Shown here: positions 17,583 through 26,505 of the stretch, piece after piece
Layout of the letters: each line of letters starts with the position of its first letter
Position numbering within the stretch: the first letter of the stretch is position 1
Assembly (NCBI RefSeq): GCF_020873895.1
Contig: NZ_JAHWGT010000005.1
Span: 62,001 to 126,000 of the forward strand
From: Streptomyces sp. DH12
Lineage (GTDB): Bacteria > Actinomycetota > Actinomycetes > Streptomycetales > Streptomycetaceae
Length of the DNA stretch: 64,000 nt
Reading direction: 5' to 3'
Position numbers and translations under genes: made by a program
Notes under the pieces: generated by a model
Seen by the model: the letters and a program-made list of their open reading frames with translations, nothing else
What the model was told of the DNA's origin: nothing
The model's database searches: none

Positions 17583-17609
17583 TGTCACACGCGGTCGGGC
17601 TGTCCCGTC
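17583..17609 (+). promoter_or_regulatory. ECF41-type promoter
   Basis: TGTCACA at 17583-17589 and CGTC at 17606-17609, 16 bases apart, match the -35 and -10 known for ECF41 sigma factors. It lies about 40 bases upstream of the CMD gene, and the ECF41 sigma factor itself is the next gene. Confidence 0.75.
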
Positions 17610-17649
17610 TCGGGTGTGCAAGCCACTTCGCCACCGCAGGGAGCACACC

Positions 17650-18126
17650 ATGGACGCGCGACTGGACTTCTTCGCCCACCAGAGCTCGGGGAAGGTCCTG
17701 AAGAACTTCATCACGGCGGGCCGGGCCCTCAGGGAATCGCCGCTGCCGGCCGCGACGCAGGAGCTCGTGGCGCTGCGCGTGAGCCAGATCAACGGCTGCG
17801 CGGTCTGCCTCGACATGCACACCAAGGACGCCGTCGCCGCCGGCGAGACGGCGGTGCGGCTGAACCTGGTGGCGGCGTGGCGGGAGGCCACCGTCTTCAC
17901 CGAGGCCGAGCGGGCCGCGCTGGAGCTGGCGGAGGAGGGCACCCGCATCGCCGACGGGGCCGGCGGGGTCGCCGACGCCGTGTGGGAGCGCGCCGCCCGG
18001 CACCACGACGAGGAGCAGCTCGTCGCCCTGGTGCTGCTGATCTCCTTCATGAACACGGCGAACCGGATGAACGTCATCACCCGGCAGCCGGCCACCGGCT
18101 CCTACACGCCCGGCCTGGCCCACTGA
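17650..18126 (+). CDS. Carboxymuconolactone decarboxylase/AhpD family protein
   Basis: A 158-residue AhpD/CMD-fold protein. The redox motif Glu38-x11-Cys50-x2-Cys53-x3-His57 is intact, as in AhpD-type alkylhydroperoxidases that form a disulphide and relay protons. The family is trimeric or hexameric and cytosolic. GGGAG lies 6 bases before the ATG. It sits between an ECF41-type promoter and the ECF41 sigma factor gene. Pairing of an ECF41 sigma factor with a CMD, oxidoreductase or epimerase gene is the defining context of that group, so this gene is the probable regulatory target. Its peroxide or lactone substrate is unknown. Confidence 0.93.
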   Translation: MDARLDFFAHQSSGKVLKNFITAGRALRESPLPAATQELVALRVSQINGCAVCLDMHTKDAVAAGETAVRLNLVAAWREATVFTEAERAALELAEEGTRIADGAGGVADAVWERAARHHDEEQLVALVLLISFMNTANRMNVITRQPATGSYTPGLAH

Positions 18127-18242
18127 CCGGGCGCGCTGGCGGCCGTGCCATGGGCGGGGCCGCCGGCGGGCCGACGATCGGAGAGGAAGCCGCCCGCGCC
18201 GCCGCGTACGGTCGGGTGGGAGCGAGTCCGGGGAGGACTTCG

Positions 18243-19190
18243 GTGCAGGTGGACCAGGCGAACCACGCGAGCAAGGTCGAGGAGTTCGAGGGGCTGCGCC
18301 CGCTGCTGTTCTCGATCGCCTACCGCATCCTGGGCAGTGTGGGCGAGGCCGAGGACGCGGTGCAGGAGACGTGGCTGCGGTACGACGGTTCGTCGACCAG
18401 GCCCGCGTCGACGAAGTCCTTCCTGTCGGCGACGGTGACGCGCGTCTCGATCGACGTACTGCGTTCCGCGCGGGTGCGGCGGGAGCAGTACGTGGGCCCC
18501 TGGTTCCCCGAGCCGCTGCTGAGCGATCCGTACCAGGACCCGGCGCGGTCGGCGGAGCTCGCCGACTCCGTCTCCATGGCGGCGCTCCTGCTGCTGGAAC
18601 GGCTCAGCCCCCTTGAGCGGGCGGTGTTCGTGCTCCGGGAGGTCTTCGGCTTCGGCTACGAGGAGGTCGCCTCGGCGGTCGGGCGGTCGGAGGCGGCCTG
18701 CCGGCAGCTGGTCGTACGGGCGCGGCGGCACATGCGGGACGGGCGGCCCCGCTTCACGGCGGACCGTCGGGAGAGGCAGGAGCTGGCGACGCGGTTCCTG
18801 GTCGCGCTGAAGGACGGGGACGTCGAGGCGCTGCAGGACCTGCTCGCCGCGGACGTGCACCTCGTGGGGGACGGCGGCGGCAAGGCCCCGCAACTGCCGA
18901 GGGCCCTCGTCGGCGCCGGGAACGTGGCCCGGCTGCTCGCCTCGGTCTTTCCCGCGATGGCCCGTGTCGGGGTGACGTTCGAGCCGCGGGAGGTCAACGG
19001 CCAGCCGGGAGCCGTCTCCCGCGACCGGGAGGGCAGGGTGCTCAACACGTTGGTGCTGGACGTGGTCGAGGGGCGGATCCGGACCATCCGCTCCGTCATC
19101 AACCCCGACAAGCTGCGGCACCTGGGCCCGGTGGCCGACGTGTGGGCCCTCTCCCACGAGGTGAAGCAGGCCCGCCGACTCACGCGGTGA
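18243..19190 (+). CDS. ECF41-group RNA polymerase sigma factor (SigJ-like)
   Basis: A 315-residue extracytoplasmic-function sigma factor. Region 2 (residues 10-80) holds FSIAYRILGSVGEAEDAVQETWLR; region 4 (about 115-170) holds LSPLERAVFVLREVFGFGYEEVA. A C-terminal SnoaL-like extension follows, carrying the ECF41 signatures DGGGK at 210-214 and NPDKL at 287-291. In this group the extension acts in place of an anti-sigma factor and modulates activity. No anti-sigma gene is adjacent, as expected. The GTG start has GGGGAGG about 7 bases upstream. It probably drives the CMD gene just before it through the promoter at 17583. Confidence 0.95.
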   Translation: MQVDQANHASKVEEFEGLRPLLFSIAYRILGSVGEAEDAVQETWLRYDGSSTRPASTKSFLSATVTRVSIDVLRSARVRREQYVGPWFPEPLLSDPYQDPARSAELADSVSMAALLLLERLSPLERAVFVLREVFGFGYEEVASAVGRSEAACRQLVVRARRHMRDGRPRFTADRRERQELATRFLVALKDGDVEALQDLLAADVHLVGDGGGKAPQLPRALVGAGNVARLLASVFPAMARVGVTFEPREVNGQPGAVSRDREGRVLNTLVLDVVEGRIRTIRSVINPDKLRHLGPVADVWALSHEVKQARRLTR

Positions 19191-19366
19191 CCCCCGCGGG
19201 GCGGCCCCGCGGGCGCCGCCGGCCGCCCGGCGCCGGAGACGTCGTTGCCGTACCGGCACCGTCGCTTCCCGCCGGGAGAAGTCGTGCCGCAGGCTTCCCG
19301 TAACGGGCGTCGTACGGGGCGGGGCGCCCGGACGAGCAGACGACCGCCCGGCACCGGAGGCACCCG

Positions 19367-20002
19367 ATGAACGCCACGCCCGCACCGGAACGGCCCGCCG
19401 ACTTCTGGGAGGCCCGCTACCGCGACACCGCCCGCCTCTTCAGCGGCCGCCCGAACGACCTGCTCGTCAGGGAGGCGGCGGGCCTGCCGCCCGGCACCGC
19501 CCTGGACCTGGGGTGCGGGGAGGGCGGCGACGCGATCTGGCTCGCAGCGACCGGCTGGCGGGTCACCGGCGTGGACGTCTCGGCCACCGCGCTGGAGCGC
19601 GCCGCCCGGCACGCCGTCGAGGCCGGGGTGGCCGAGCGCACCTGCTGGGAGCGCCACGAACTGGGCCGGTCGTTCCCGGACGGCTCCTTCGACCTGGTCA
19701 GCGCCCAGTACCTCCAGTCGCCGGTGGAACTCGACCGGCGGGGCGTCCTGCGCCGCGCCGCCCGCTCCGTCGCGGACGGGGGGACCCTGCTGATCGTCAT
19801 GCACGCGGGCTGGCCCTCCTGGATGGAGAGGCCGCCCTTCGACACGGAGTTCCCCACCCTGGACGGCCTCCTCGCCGAACTCGCCCTGCCGGAGGGGGAG
19901 TGGAGCGTCGTGACCCGGGAGACCGTGCGCAGGCCGAGCGCGTCCCCGGAGGGGCTCGACGGCCACCGTGACGACCACGTGTGGCGCCTGCGGCGGGAGT
20001 GA
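19367..20002 (+). CDS. Class I SAM-dependent methyltransferase
   Basis: A 211-residue small-molecule methyltransferase. Motif I is LDLGCGEGGDA, followed by VTGVDVSATAL (acidic residue for the SAM ribose) and a PDGSFDLV motif. It is close in length and layout to thiopurine/tellurite-type and ubiE-like methyltransferases that use a small substrate. GGAGG lies 6 bases before the ATG. It stands alone, with 170 bases to the sigma factor gene upstream and about 500 to the next gene. Substrate unknown. Confidence 0.92.
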   Translation: MNATPAPERPADFWEARYRDTARLFSGRPNDLLVREAAGLPPGTALDLGCGEGGDAIWLAATGWRVTGVDVSATALERAARHAVEAGVAERTCWERHELGRSFPDGSFDLVSAQYLQSPVELDRRGVLRRAARSVADGGTLLIVMHAGWPSWMERPPFDTEFPTLDGLLAELALPEGEWSVVTRETVRRPSASPEGLDGHRDDHVWRLRRE

Positions 20003-20499
20003 CCCCACGGGGGCCCTGCGGTGTCAGCGCCAGCCGGGTCGACGGTGGGCGCGGGGGGTTCGGTGTCGGTGCGGTCCCGGCGCTCCGCCTGGTCCGCCGC
20101 GAACTCGTCGAGCAGGGCCCGCAGCTGACTTGTCGGCAGTGACTCATCGGCAGCGCCGATCAGGAGCCGTCCCGGGTGCGGCTGTCGGCGATGACGTCGT
20201 CGGACTCGCCCTCGCAGCGGGCCCTGGCCCGGCCGGAACGCTCGCCGAGCAGCGCGGGCGGAACCGGGCGGTCGGACCGGAGTCCGGTGGGCCCGGCGGG
20301 AGCGGCTTCGCCGCTGGGCGGGGGTGGTGCTCGCGCCGGGCGCTCGGGGCGCGTGGGAGGTCCCGGGTGCGCTCCCGGACGCCCTGTGCACCTCCCCCCA
20401 GCGCCCGGAAGGATCCAGGCATTGCCGGAGTTCTCCGGCATACCGCAGGAGTCGACCGGCCCCGCGAGGCCGGTCGGAGACAGCGAGAGGACGGGCTTC
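20003..20499. other. Intergenic region with a possible gene remnant
   Basis: About 500 bases without a supported gene. On the minus strand, 20160-20220 reads GESDDVIADSRTRDGS then stop, and 20040-20157 reads SLPTSQLRALLDEFAADQAE in a nearby frame, both with coding-like third positions. They may be pieces of a decayed minus-strand gene. No start, ribosome site or family could be assigned. Confidence 0.35.
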
Positions 20500-22335
20500 G
20501 TGAGCAACCCGCAGGACGACGCGGTCAGCACCTTCACGGCAGCGCAGTTGAGCCGGATCGCCCGGCACGGCATCCACACCTCGCCCACATCGATCGACCC
20601 GGCCGCCGTCCACCTGGCCGAGGCGCTGATCGCCGCCCTGGACGGCACGGCCGAGCAGCCGACGCTGCCCCCGGACCTCCGGGAGCTGACGGAGCGGGTG
20701 CGGCAGGCGGCGGACCTCGGCTTCCCCCGGATCACCGCCCGGGACGGGGTGCGGCTGTCGGCGTTCAGCATCAGGCTCCGTACCGACGAACCGCGTCCCG
20801 TGGTGATCGTCCCCTCGGGCTGGACGCCGTTCGGCTGGGGCCTGTTCGCGTACACGTACCTCCAGCTGGCGCTGCGCGGGTACCACGTGCTGGCCTACAC
20901 CCCCCGTGGGCTCGGCACCACCACGTTCGTGCCGGGCAAGGGCTACGTCGACGGGCCGTTCACCTCCGGGGGCACCATCGACGTGGCCGGGCCGGCGGAC
21001 TGGGCCGACGGCTCGACCGTCATCGACTACGCCCGGCAGCACCTCTCCCCGAGCCGGATCGCCTTCCTGGGGGAGTCGTACGGTTCGGGGATCAGCCAGC
21101 TGGTCGCGGCGAAGGACCCGGACGGGCGGGTGGACGCGGTCGTGGCCCTCAGCACCTGGGGCGACCTGGCCACGAGCCTCCTCCAGGGCGGCACCCGGCA
21201 CCTGGCGGCCGTCACGCTGCTGGTCGACTTCACCGGCGGCCCGGTGGAGCGGAAGTTCGACGCGCCCACCCGGCAGCTCCTGGCCGACTTCCGGGCCGGC
21301 GAGAACCTGGGCGCCGTCGAGTCGTGGTTGAAGGAGAGGAGCCCGGCCTCGTACCGCGACACGACCAACGCCCGCGAGGTTCCGACGTTCTTCTCCAACA
21401 CCTGGCACGAGACGCTCTTCCCGGCCAACCAGGTCATCGAGCACTTCGACGCCCTGACGGTGCCCAAGCACCTGAACCTGTGGATCGGCGACCACGCCGC
21501 CCCCGAGGGCGCCGGCCTCACCATCCCGTTCAGCGGGCCGAACACACCGGTCGAGGAGGCGTTCGCCTGGCTGGACCACCACGTGCGCGACGTCGGCAAC
21601 GACGTGCCGGGCTGGTCCCCGGTGAGCAGCCAGATCATGTTCACCTACGAGACGCGGACCGACCCCCGGTCGAGGAAGGCCGAGATCGTGGCACCGGCCG
21701 CCCGGGAGCCCAAGCCGTCCTGGGAAGCCGTCACCACCGCCACCGAACGGTGGTACCTCACGGCCGCCGCGTCGGACGACGGCCGTGACGGTGGTCTGGC
21801 CACCGAGGCGGAGACGGGCTGGCGGCGGGAGTTCACCGCCGGGCAGCCGACCGAGGCCGTCGCCGTGGACGCCCCGATGACGACCGGCCAGGCCGAGTGG
21901 AACGGCACCCCGAAGACGTACGTCACGGAGAAGTTCGACCGCCAGTACCTCGCCGTCTGGACCAGCGCCCCTCTCACGGCGGACGGCGAAGGGGCGGCCC
22001 GCCGCATCCGCGGCATCCCCGAACTCACCCTCGGCGTCCGCAGCACGGCCCCCGCCACGACCCTGGTGGCCTACCTGTTCGACGTCGGCCCCGACGACAC
22101 CGGCCGCATCGTCACCCACGAACCGCTCACCCTCACCGACCTCGACCCCGACCAGGACCGCGACGCCACCTGGCGACTGCAGGCCGCCGGCTACGACGTG
22201 GCCGGGGGCCACCGGCTGATGCTGGTCGTCACCAGCAAGGACCCGCTCTACTCGGACGCGAGCGTCGACGGCAGCACCACGACGATCACCTCCCCCGACG
22301 GCAGCGCCGCGGTCCTCACCCTGCCTCTGGGCTGA
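20500..22335 (+). CDS. CocE/NonD-type alpha/beta hydrolase (X-Pro peptidase family)
   Basis: A 611-residue serine hydrolase of the CocE/X-Pro dipeptidyl-peptidase class. After an N-terminal helical part of about 80 residues comes the hydrolase core: TPRGLGTTTF, the nucleophile elbow GESYGSG, an acid in WIGDHAAPEG, and then a C-terminal beta-sandwich (about 430-611) with STAPATTLVAYLFDV typical of the family's jelly-roll domain. It has no signal peptide, so it is probably cytosolic. The GTG start has AGAGG 9 bases upstream. Members cleave amide or ester bonds of acylated small molecules or Pro-peptides; the substrate here is not known. Confidence 0.88.
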   Translation: MSNPQDDAVSTFTAAQLSRIARHGIHTSPTSIDPAAVHLAEALIAALDGTAEQPTLPPDLRELTERVRQAADLGFPRITARDGVRLSAFSIRLRTDEPRPVVIVPSGWTPFGWGLFAYTYLQLALRGYHVLAYTPRGLGTTTFVPGKGYVDGPFTSGGTIDVAGPADWADGSTVIDYARQHLSPSRIAFLGESYGSGISQLVAAKDPDGRVDAVVALSTWGDLATSLLQGGTRHLAAVTLLVDFTGGPVERKFDAPTRQLLADFRAGENLGAVESWLKERSPASYRDTTNAREVPTFFSNTWHETLFPANQVIEHFDALTVPKHLNLWIGDHAAPEGAGLTIPFSGPNTPVEEAFAWLDHHVRDVGNDVPGWSPVSSQIMFTYETRTDPRSRKAEIVAPAAREPKPSWEAVTTATERWYLTAAASDDGRDGGLATEAETGWRREFTAGQPTEAVAVDAPMTTGQAEWNGTPKTYVTEKFDRQYLAVWTSAPLTADGEGAARRIRGIPELTLGVRSTAPATTLVAYLFDVGPDDTGRIVTHEPLTLTDLDPDQDRDATWRLQAAGYDVAGGHRLMLVVTSKDPLYSDASVDGSTTTITSPDGSAAVLTLPLG

Positions 22336-22507
22336 CCGGGCGATCCGGGGCGGGCCGCCCACCGCCCCGGGAAGCCGGCCGAAGGGCGGCGAGACGAAGG
22401 ACGTGGGCGCCGTACGGCACCCGCGCCGCCGGACGGATCTCCACCGCGGTCGGCGCGTCCGCCGGACGGGCCCGTGTGAACCGCGCGTCCGGGGGCAGGC
22501 GCGAGGA

Positions 22508-22735
22508 ATGGCCGATCTGTCGCACGTCCTCAAAGCAGCGATGCGCCGCCGGCACCTCAGCGTGCAGGGGCTCGCCGACCGCACCGGCATCCGGACCCCG
22601 CGCGTCCGGGTCTTCGTCCAGGACGGTGCCGGCGGGCCCGTCCCTCCCACCGAGCAGGAGCTGCGCGAACTCGCCGAAGCCCTCGACCTGCCCCTCACGG
22701 AGCTCCTCCCCGGCGCACTCGCCGGCGCCGGCTGA
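22508..22735 (+). CDS. Small XRE-type helix-turn-helix protein
   Basis: A 75-residue protein that is almost only a helix-turn-helix. LKAAMRRRHLSVQGLADRTG is a typical XRE first half, followed by TPRVRVFVQD as recognition helix region and an LRELAEALDLPLTELLPG end, all classic for Cro/C1 folds. A GAGGA directly precedes the ATG. It could be a stand-alone transcription regulator or an antitoxin, but no toxin-like gene is next to it. Convergent with the PaaX-type gene. Confidence 0.75.
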   Translation: MADLSHVLKAAMRRRHLSVQGLADRTGIRTPRVRVFVQDGAGGPVPPTEQELRELAEALDLPLTELLPGALAGAG

Positions 22736-22927
22736 ACCCCGTCCTGGGACCACCCAGCCGAACCTGGGCCGGACCTGGGCCGGCCCCCGTGCGCCGACGT
22801 ATCGCGCGCCGGAGCGCGCCGTCCGCGACGCGCGCCGGCGCGGCCGCGTCGACCGGCTGGTCGAGGTGGCCCTCGATGTGTGCCCGATGACGTCGGGTGA
22901 CGCGGCGGGCGGTCCGGCGGCGCCCCG

Positions 22928-23812
22928 TCATCCCGTCGCTCGCGCCGCCGCCTCCCGGGTGATGTCGGCGTAGAGGCGGAACAGCGTGGGCCGGGGCCCG
23001 CCCCGGTCACGCGCGTGCAGGGCCGCCCAGCACCGCGCGACGACCTGGCGGGCCCGGGTGCCGGGCCACGGCTGGGGGAGGAGCTGGGGCGGGAGCAGCG
23101 GGTCGGGCCGCATGGCGCGGGTCAGCTCGGCGGCCAGCTCCACCGCGAGGGTGAGGAGCGTGGACGGCGAGAGCTCGGCGGGGCCGGTGAGCCGGTCGAG
23201 GCGGGGCCGGGCGACGTGTTCGAGGCGGTGGTAGCGCTCGGCGACCTCCCCCAGGGGCCACAGGTGACGCGCGAGGTCGGCTGGCTCCCTGGTGTCGCCT
23301 CTGCGCAGGTCCGTCGTGGTGAGGAGGGTGAGCGCGTCGTGGGCGCCCAGCCGGTGGGCGGCCTCCTCGACGTACGGCTCCCAGGCGTTGGCGCAGACGT
23401 ACAGGCCGCCTTGGAGCGGGGCTCCGCCCAGGTGGACGAGCGCCTCCCGCAGGGCGTCCCGCGCGGTGCGGGCCGACTCCGGCACCGCGAAGGCGGCCAG
23501 GTGCCACACGCCGTCCCAGGGGGCGAGCCCGGCGTCCTGCCGGAAGGCGTGCCGCACGAAGTCCGCGTCGGGGGCGAGGGCGCGCGTGGTCTCCTCCGTC
23601 GCGTGCAGCGTCGCCCGGCGCCCCCGGCCCTCGTGGGTGAACCGCCCTTCGGCGACGAGGCGCTTGACGCACAGCCGCACCTGCTGGTCGCTCATGCGGA
23701 GGGCGGTGGCGACCGTGTACAGCTCGTCCGCGTCGACGGTGCCGTCCTCGCGGACCAGCGCGTGGACGAGCATGCGGGTGGGGACCTCGACGTGGTCGGT
23801 TCCGGCGTTCAC
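22928..23812 (-). CDS. PaaX-family transcriptional regulator
   Basis: A 294-residue regulator of the PaaX type: an N-terminal winged helix (residues 1-80, with DGTVDADELYTVATALRMSD and LVAEGRFTHEGRGRRATL), a central domain with WDGVWHLAAFAVPES, and a C-terminal helical domain ending in FRLYADITREA. PaaX of E. coli represses phenylacetate genes by binding phenylacetyl-CoA; the effector here is unknown, and no phenylacetate genes are nearby. The GTG start has GGAGG 7 bases upstream and overlaps the stop of the GNAT gene by GTGA, so both are one operon. A large nested palindrome upstream of that operon is its probable operator. Confidence 0.9.
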   Translation of the reverse strand: MNAGTDHVEVPTRMLVHALVREDGTVDADELYTVATALRMSDQQVRLCVKRLVAEGRFTHEGRGRRATLHATEETTRALAPDADFVRHAFRQDAGLAPWDGVWHLAAFAVPESARTARDALREALVHLGGAPLQGGLYVCANAWEPYVEEAAHRLGAHDALTLLTTTDLRRGDTREPADLARHLWPLGEVAERYHRLEHVARPRLDRLTGPAELSPSTLLTLAVELAAELTRAMRPDPLLPPQLLPQPWPGTRARQVVARCWAALHARDRGGPRPTLFRLYADITREAAARATG

Positions 23813-24450
23813 AGCGCGCCCTCCTCCGGTGTCGGGACCGCGCGTCGCATGGTGGTCACCGCGCCGAACCCGAGCAGCCCGCGCAGGTAGGGCGTCCGCT
23901 CGGTCCGCACGGCTCGGAAGCCGCGCCGCTCGTACAGGGCCCGGGCGCGCGGGTTGGTGTCGATCACGTCCAGCCTGACCTCCTGGCACCCCGACTCGGC
24001 CGCGACGGCGGCCACCTCCTCCAGGAGCAGCCCCCCGATGCCGCGGCCGCGCGCGGCCGCGTCGACGGCGATGCCGTCCATGACGAGCTGCCCCGGCGCG
24101 GGGCGGCGCTCGAACAGGGCGAGCAAGGCGAGCCGGTGCAGCCCCCGCAGACGTCCGTACGCGCGCAGCACGTCGGACGCCGAACCCCCGGTGAGGGGCC
24201 GGCCGTCCAGCTGGTAGCCGGCGAGGCCGACGAGCCGTCCGTCGAGGAGCGCGGAGACCGCGCGGTCGGCGTTCAGGTGCGCGGCGATGAAGCCCACCGC
24301 CTTCCCGGGCGGGCCGAGGGCGGGGCCGAGCTTGCGTCCGAACGCCTCCCAGTACAGGTCGGCCGCCCGCCGCTCCGCGCCCGCCGGCACGCCCCGCAGG
24401 ACGGTCACCGACCCGGGGCCGCCGCCCGGCCCCACCGCGTTCCCACTCAT
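23809..24450 (-). CDS. GNAT acetyltransferase
   Basis: A 213-residue GNAT protein. The acetyl-CoA loop is ARGRGIGGLLLEEV, preceded by MDGIAVD and followed by VIDTNPRARALYERRGF. About 60 N-terminal residues before the core are less typical. It is the first gene of an operon with the PaaX-type regulator, sharing GTGA. The ATG at 24450 was chosen because GGAGG precedes it by 9 bases and the palindromic promoter region lies just upstream; a longer frame would run into that palindrome. Substrate unknown; its coupling to the regulator suggests it modifies a molecule the regulator senses (inference). Confidence 0.9.
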   Translation of the reverse strand: MSGNAVGPGGGPGSVTVLRGVPAGAERRAADLYWEAFGRKLGPALGPPGKAVGFIAAHLNADRAVSALLDGRLVGLAGYQLDGRPLTGGSASDVLRAYGRLRGLHRLALLALFERRPAPGQLVMDGIAVDAAARGRGIGGLLLEEVAAVAAESGCQEVRLDVIDTNPRARALYERRGFRAVRTERTPYLRGLLGFGAVTTMRRAVPTPEEGAL

Positions 24451-24478
24451 GCCTCGGTCCCTCCGCTCGACGACAGCT

Positions 24479-24522
24479 GAAACTATCAGCATCGGTACGA
24501 TCGTAAGTGAGATGATAGTTTC
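24479..24522. promoter_or_regulatory. Nested palindromic operator between divergent genes
   Basis: Outer arms GAAACTATCA (24479-24488) and TGATAGTTTC (24513-24522) are perfect inverted repeats. An inner perfect palindrome TACGATCGTA (24496-24505) has exactly the same centre, 24500.5. GATAGT occurs on both strands and could be the -10 of both divergent promoters. The PaaX-type regulator encoded in the left operon is the likely binder. Confidence 0.6.
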
Positions 24523-24628
24523 CCGTCGAGCCGCCCCCGACGGCGGGCGGTGCCACGCCGACCGATCACTCACCGAGCAACCCCCCCGACGATCCCGAAC
24601 ACCCGACAGCGAAGGCGGTCATGCCCTC

Positions 24629-25681
24629 ATGAGCCCCGAAACCCGGCCCTCACGGCGCGCACTCCGCGCCACGCTCTGGACACTCGTCGCCGTCCTGGTC
24701 GTGACCGCCGGATCGGCCGGAGTGGTGCTGTGGCAGCACTCCTACGCCATGGACCTGCAACGGGTCTCGATCCGCCACGGCGGCCACACCCTCAACGGCG
24801 TACTGGCCACCCCCCTGGACGGCCGCACCCGCCACGGCCTCGTCGTGTACCTCCACGGCGACGGCCCCGTCGACGCCACCCACGACGGCGGGTACGAACC
24901 GCTGTGGGAGGCGAACGCCGAAGCCGGGTACGCCACCCTCTCCTGGGACAAGCCCGGCGTCGCCGGCGCACCCGGCAACTGGCTCCACCAGTCCATGGAC
25001 GACCGCGCCGACGAAGCCGCCGCCGCCATCGCCTGGGCCCGCCGGCGCCCGGACGTCGACGGTGACCGGATCGGCCTGTGGGGCGCGAGCCAGGCGGGGT
25101 GGGTCCTGCCGAAGGTGGCCGCCAGGACACCGGTGAGCTTCGTCATCGCCGTCTCACCGGCCGTCAACTGGCTGCGCCAGGGCCGCCACCACCTCCTCGC
25201 CGAACTGCGCGCCGACGGCGCGCCCCCGGCCCGCGTCGAGGCCGAGATCGCCAGGAGCGACGCCATCCGCCGCCTGTTGGAACGCCGCGCGACCTTCGAG
25301 GAGTACGTCGCGGCCGTACGCGGCGACACCCGCGGCATGACCGCCGACCGCTGGCGCTTCGTCTCGCTGAACCACACCGCGGACGCCACCCGGGACCTCC
25401 GCGCACTGCGCGGCGTACCGGTGCTGCTCACCCTGGCGGGCCACGACCTCAACGTCGACACCGCCGACACCGAACGCGTCTACCGCGAGGTACTGGGCCC
25501 TGGCGGCGCGCTGACCGTCGAGCACTACCCGGACGCCACCCACGCCATGGTCAGGTACTCCGTCGAACGGTCGGAGCTCCGCACGGTGCTCACCGCGCTC
25601 TTCCGTCCCCGCGCGCTCTTCGCCGACCGGTTCCTGGAGGACCAGCGGCGGTTCCTGCGCCGCGGCGGCACCACTCCCTAG
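24629..25681 (+). CDS. Membrane-anchored alpha/beta hydrolase
   Basis: A 350-residue protein with one N-terminal transmembrane segment (about residues 13-35, WTLVAVLVVTAGSAGVVLW) and an outside-facing alpha/beta-hydrolase domain. VVYLHGDGP starts the fold, the nucleophile elbow is GASQAG, an Asp lies in LAGHDLNVD and the catalytic His in DATHAM. It resembles secreted dienelactone-hydrolase-like or peptidase-like enzymes. Divergent from the GNAT-PaaX operon across the nested palindrome, so it is a good candidate for control by that regulator. It ends in TAG, sharing CTAG with the convergent methyltransferase gene. Confidence 0.9.
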   Translation: MSPETRPSRRALRATLWTLVAVLVVTAGSAGVVLWQHSYAMDLQRVSIRHGGHTLNGVLATPLDGRTRHGLVVYLHGDGPVDATHDGGYEPLWEANAEAGYATLSWDKPGVAGAPGNWLHQSMDDRADEAAAAIAWARRRPDVDGDRIGLWGASQAGWVLPKVAARTPVSFVIAVSPAVNWLRQGRHHLLAELRADGAPPARVEAEIARSDAIRRLLERRATFEEYVAAVRGDTRGMTADRWRFVSLNHTADATRDLRALRGVPVLLTLAGHDLNVDTADTERVYREVLGPGGALTVEHYPDATHAMVRYSVERSELRTVLTALFRPRALFADRFLEDQRRFLRRGGTTP

Positions 25682-26322
25682 CCGGGTCGGCGGGCGTGGA
25701 CGTACAGGTGCGGTTCGGGTTCGGCGCCGGGGCCGTGGGGACGGTAGAGCGCGGTGTGGTGGTGGACGACCTCCAGCCCGGCCTCCCGCAGCACGCGCAG
25801 GTGGTCATCGACGTCCAGACTGCTGACGGTGACCCGGTGGCCCATCCAGACGATCTCCAGCCCCCTGATGTCCCCCGGCACCGTCGCCATGGCGAACGCC
25901 CCGCCGGGGGCCACCCACGACGCCATCCGGGCCAGCGACCGCTCCACCTCCGGCTGGTCCATCACCAGCAGCGGGAAGAACGCGCACACCGCGTCGTACC
26001 CGCCCTCCGCGACCCGGTGGGTCCGTACGTCGGCCTGGTGGAAGGTAGCGGCCGGCACCCGCTCCCGGGCCAGCCGCACCATCTCGGCCGACACGTCGAT
26101 CCCGGTCACCGCGAATCCCGCCCGGGCCAGCCGCTCGGCGGCCGGCCGCCCGGTGCCGCTGCCCACGTCCAGGACCCGCGCGCCCGGCGGCAGGCAGCCG
26201 GTGAGCCACTCCAACGCCGCGAGCTGCCCGGGCACGTCGGCGAAGACCTCCTCGTACCGCGCGCCCACCGCGTCGAAGACGTCGGCGGCGGACGCACCCG
26301 CGGACCGTGGTTCCCGACTCAC
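25678..26322 (-). CDS. SAM-dependent methyltransferase (UbiE/class I type)
   Basis: A 214-residue class I methyltransferase. Motif I is VLDVGSGTGRPA, then VTGIDVSAEMVRLA with the acidic SAM contact, and YDAVCAFFPLL as motif IV. The core begins after an N-terminal helix (FDAVGARYEEVF). The GTG start has GGAGG 4-5 bases upstream. The substrate cannot be told. The stop codon overlaps that of the convergent hydrolase in the four bases CTAG. Confidence 0.92.
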   Translation of the reverse strand: MSREPRSAGASAADVFDAVGARYEEVFADVPGQLAALEWLTGCLPPGARVLDVGSGTGRPAAERLARAGFAVTGIDVSAEMVRLARERVPAATFHQADVRTHRVAEGGYDAVCAFFPLLVMDQPEVERSLARMASWVAPGGAFAMATVPGDIRGLEIVWMGHRVTVSSLDVDDHLRVLREAGLEVVHHHTALYRPHGPGAEPEPHLYVHARRPG

Positions 26323-26505
26323 TCGTCCTCCTCCGTGCCGTGCCGTCCCATCCCGTGCCGTGCGGGCAGGCGGGCCACGACGGTACCCCCGGCGGCCCGC
26401 GCCCGGCCACGCCTCCGGCGCGACCACCCGCCCCGGCGCGACGACCCGCCCCGGCGGGGCCGCGCCGCCTCGCGGCCGCCGCGCCGCTCTGGCAGTGTCG
26501 CGGGA

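Noticed and set aside
19417-23010. Nearly 1,200-codon open frame on the minus strand
   Set aside because: Antisense shadow of the methyltransferase and CocE-type genes; Arg/Gly/Pro-rich with no domain.
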